Of a DNA stretch of 14,727 bases, positions 14,676-14,727 are shown in pieces. Source of the DNA: Clostridia bacterium (GTDB lineage: Bacteria > Bacillota > Clostridia > Christensenellales > Borkfalkiaceae). The stretch is from positions 1-14,727 of the forward strand of contig JAIEAS010000187.1 of the NCBI GenBank assembly GCA_029071285.1, written 5' to 3'. Position numbers and translations under genes: made by a program. The number at the start of each line of letters is the position of its first letter. Position 1 is the stretch's first letter. The notes beneath the pieces are model-generated. The model was not told the origin of the DNA. It worked only from the letters and a program-made list of their open reading frames with translations, and ran no database searches.

Positions 14676-14727
14676 AGTGAATCTCCTGTTCATTAATTTG
14701 ATTTTTTTATTATTTGTACCGTATTTC
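14676..14727 (-). promoter_or_regulatory. Leader of the right-hand operon
   Basis: The AGGAGA ribosome site of the isomerase-like gene lies at 14682-14687. Farther upstream on the - strand the sequence is AT-rich and may hold a -10 element, but the window ends before a -35 could be judged. Confidence 0.35.

Noticed and set aside
1..14727. CRISPR array or insertion sequence
   Set aside because: No regularly spaced repeat array, transposase or terminal inverted repeats were seen.

Overview
The window joins an AT-rich cassette for DNA modification and restriction (about 500-6735, all + strand) to a more GC-rich chromosomal backbone read entirely on the - strand (6913-14675). The backbone contains a large hybrid sensor kinase with periplasmic solute-binding domains, an HD-GYP response regulator and strong AGGAG-type ribosome sites. 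That combination would fit a low-to-mid GC Firmicute, probably of the Clostridia, but this is an inference from gene style and not a taxonomic marker.

Left edge (1-633). No convincing protein gene is present. In order there is a terminator-like hairpin (134-177), a degenerate tRNA-Leu(UAA)-like remnant ending in CCA (about 189-264), an intrinsic terminator (274-308), three spaced ACGYAGG elements (518-569), and an extended -10 promoter (575-604) leading into the cassette.

Restriction-modification cassette (634-6735). Six tightly packed genes run as M1, M2, R1, R2, M3, V: three cytosine-5 DNA methyltransferases, two paralogous HNH endonucleases, and a Vsr mismatch nicking endonuclease. M1 and M2 share a similar target-recognition domain although the rest of the proteins differ, so they probably methylate the two strands of one, perhaps asymmetric, site. 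R1 and R2 are diverged paralogs and could form a two-subunit restriction enzyme. M3 has a different recognition domain and is paired with Vsr. The likely logic is that M1, M2 and perhaps M3 protect the host, R1 and R2 cut unmodified DNA, and Vsr repairs T:G mismatches left when 5-methylcytosine deaminates. The system resembles known multi-methyltransferase type II systems (LlaJI and BbvCI are partial precedents), but I do not recognise this six-gene composition as a named system.

Signalling operon (12589 to 6913, - strand). A REC/HD-GYP response regulator, a free-standing Hpt protein and a 1234-residue hybrid histidine kinase are read in that order. Together they make a plausible phosphorelay: periplasmic ligand, kinase, REC domains, Hpt, REC of the HD-GYP protein, then hydrolysis of cyclic di-GMP. 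The kinase sensor carries a textbook EF-hand calcium loop. The operon and the cassette converge on one bidirectional terminator (6859-6887).

Right edge (14675 to 12926, - strand). A sugar-phosphate isomerase/epimerase-like TIM barrel, an unrecognised 125-residue protein and a dTMP-kinase-like P-loop kinase form a compact gene group followed by two hairpins.
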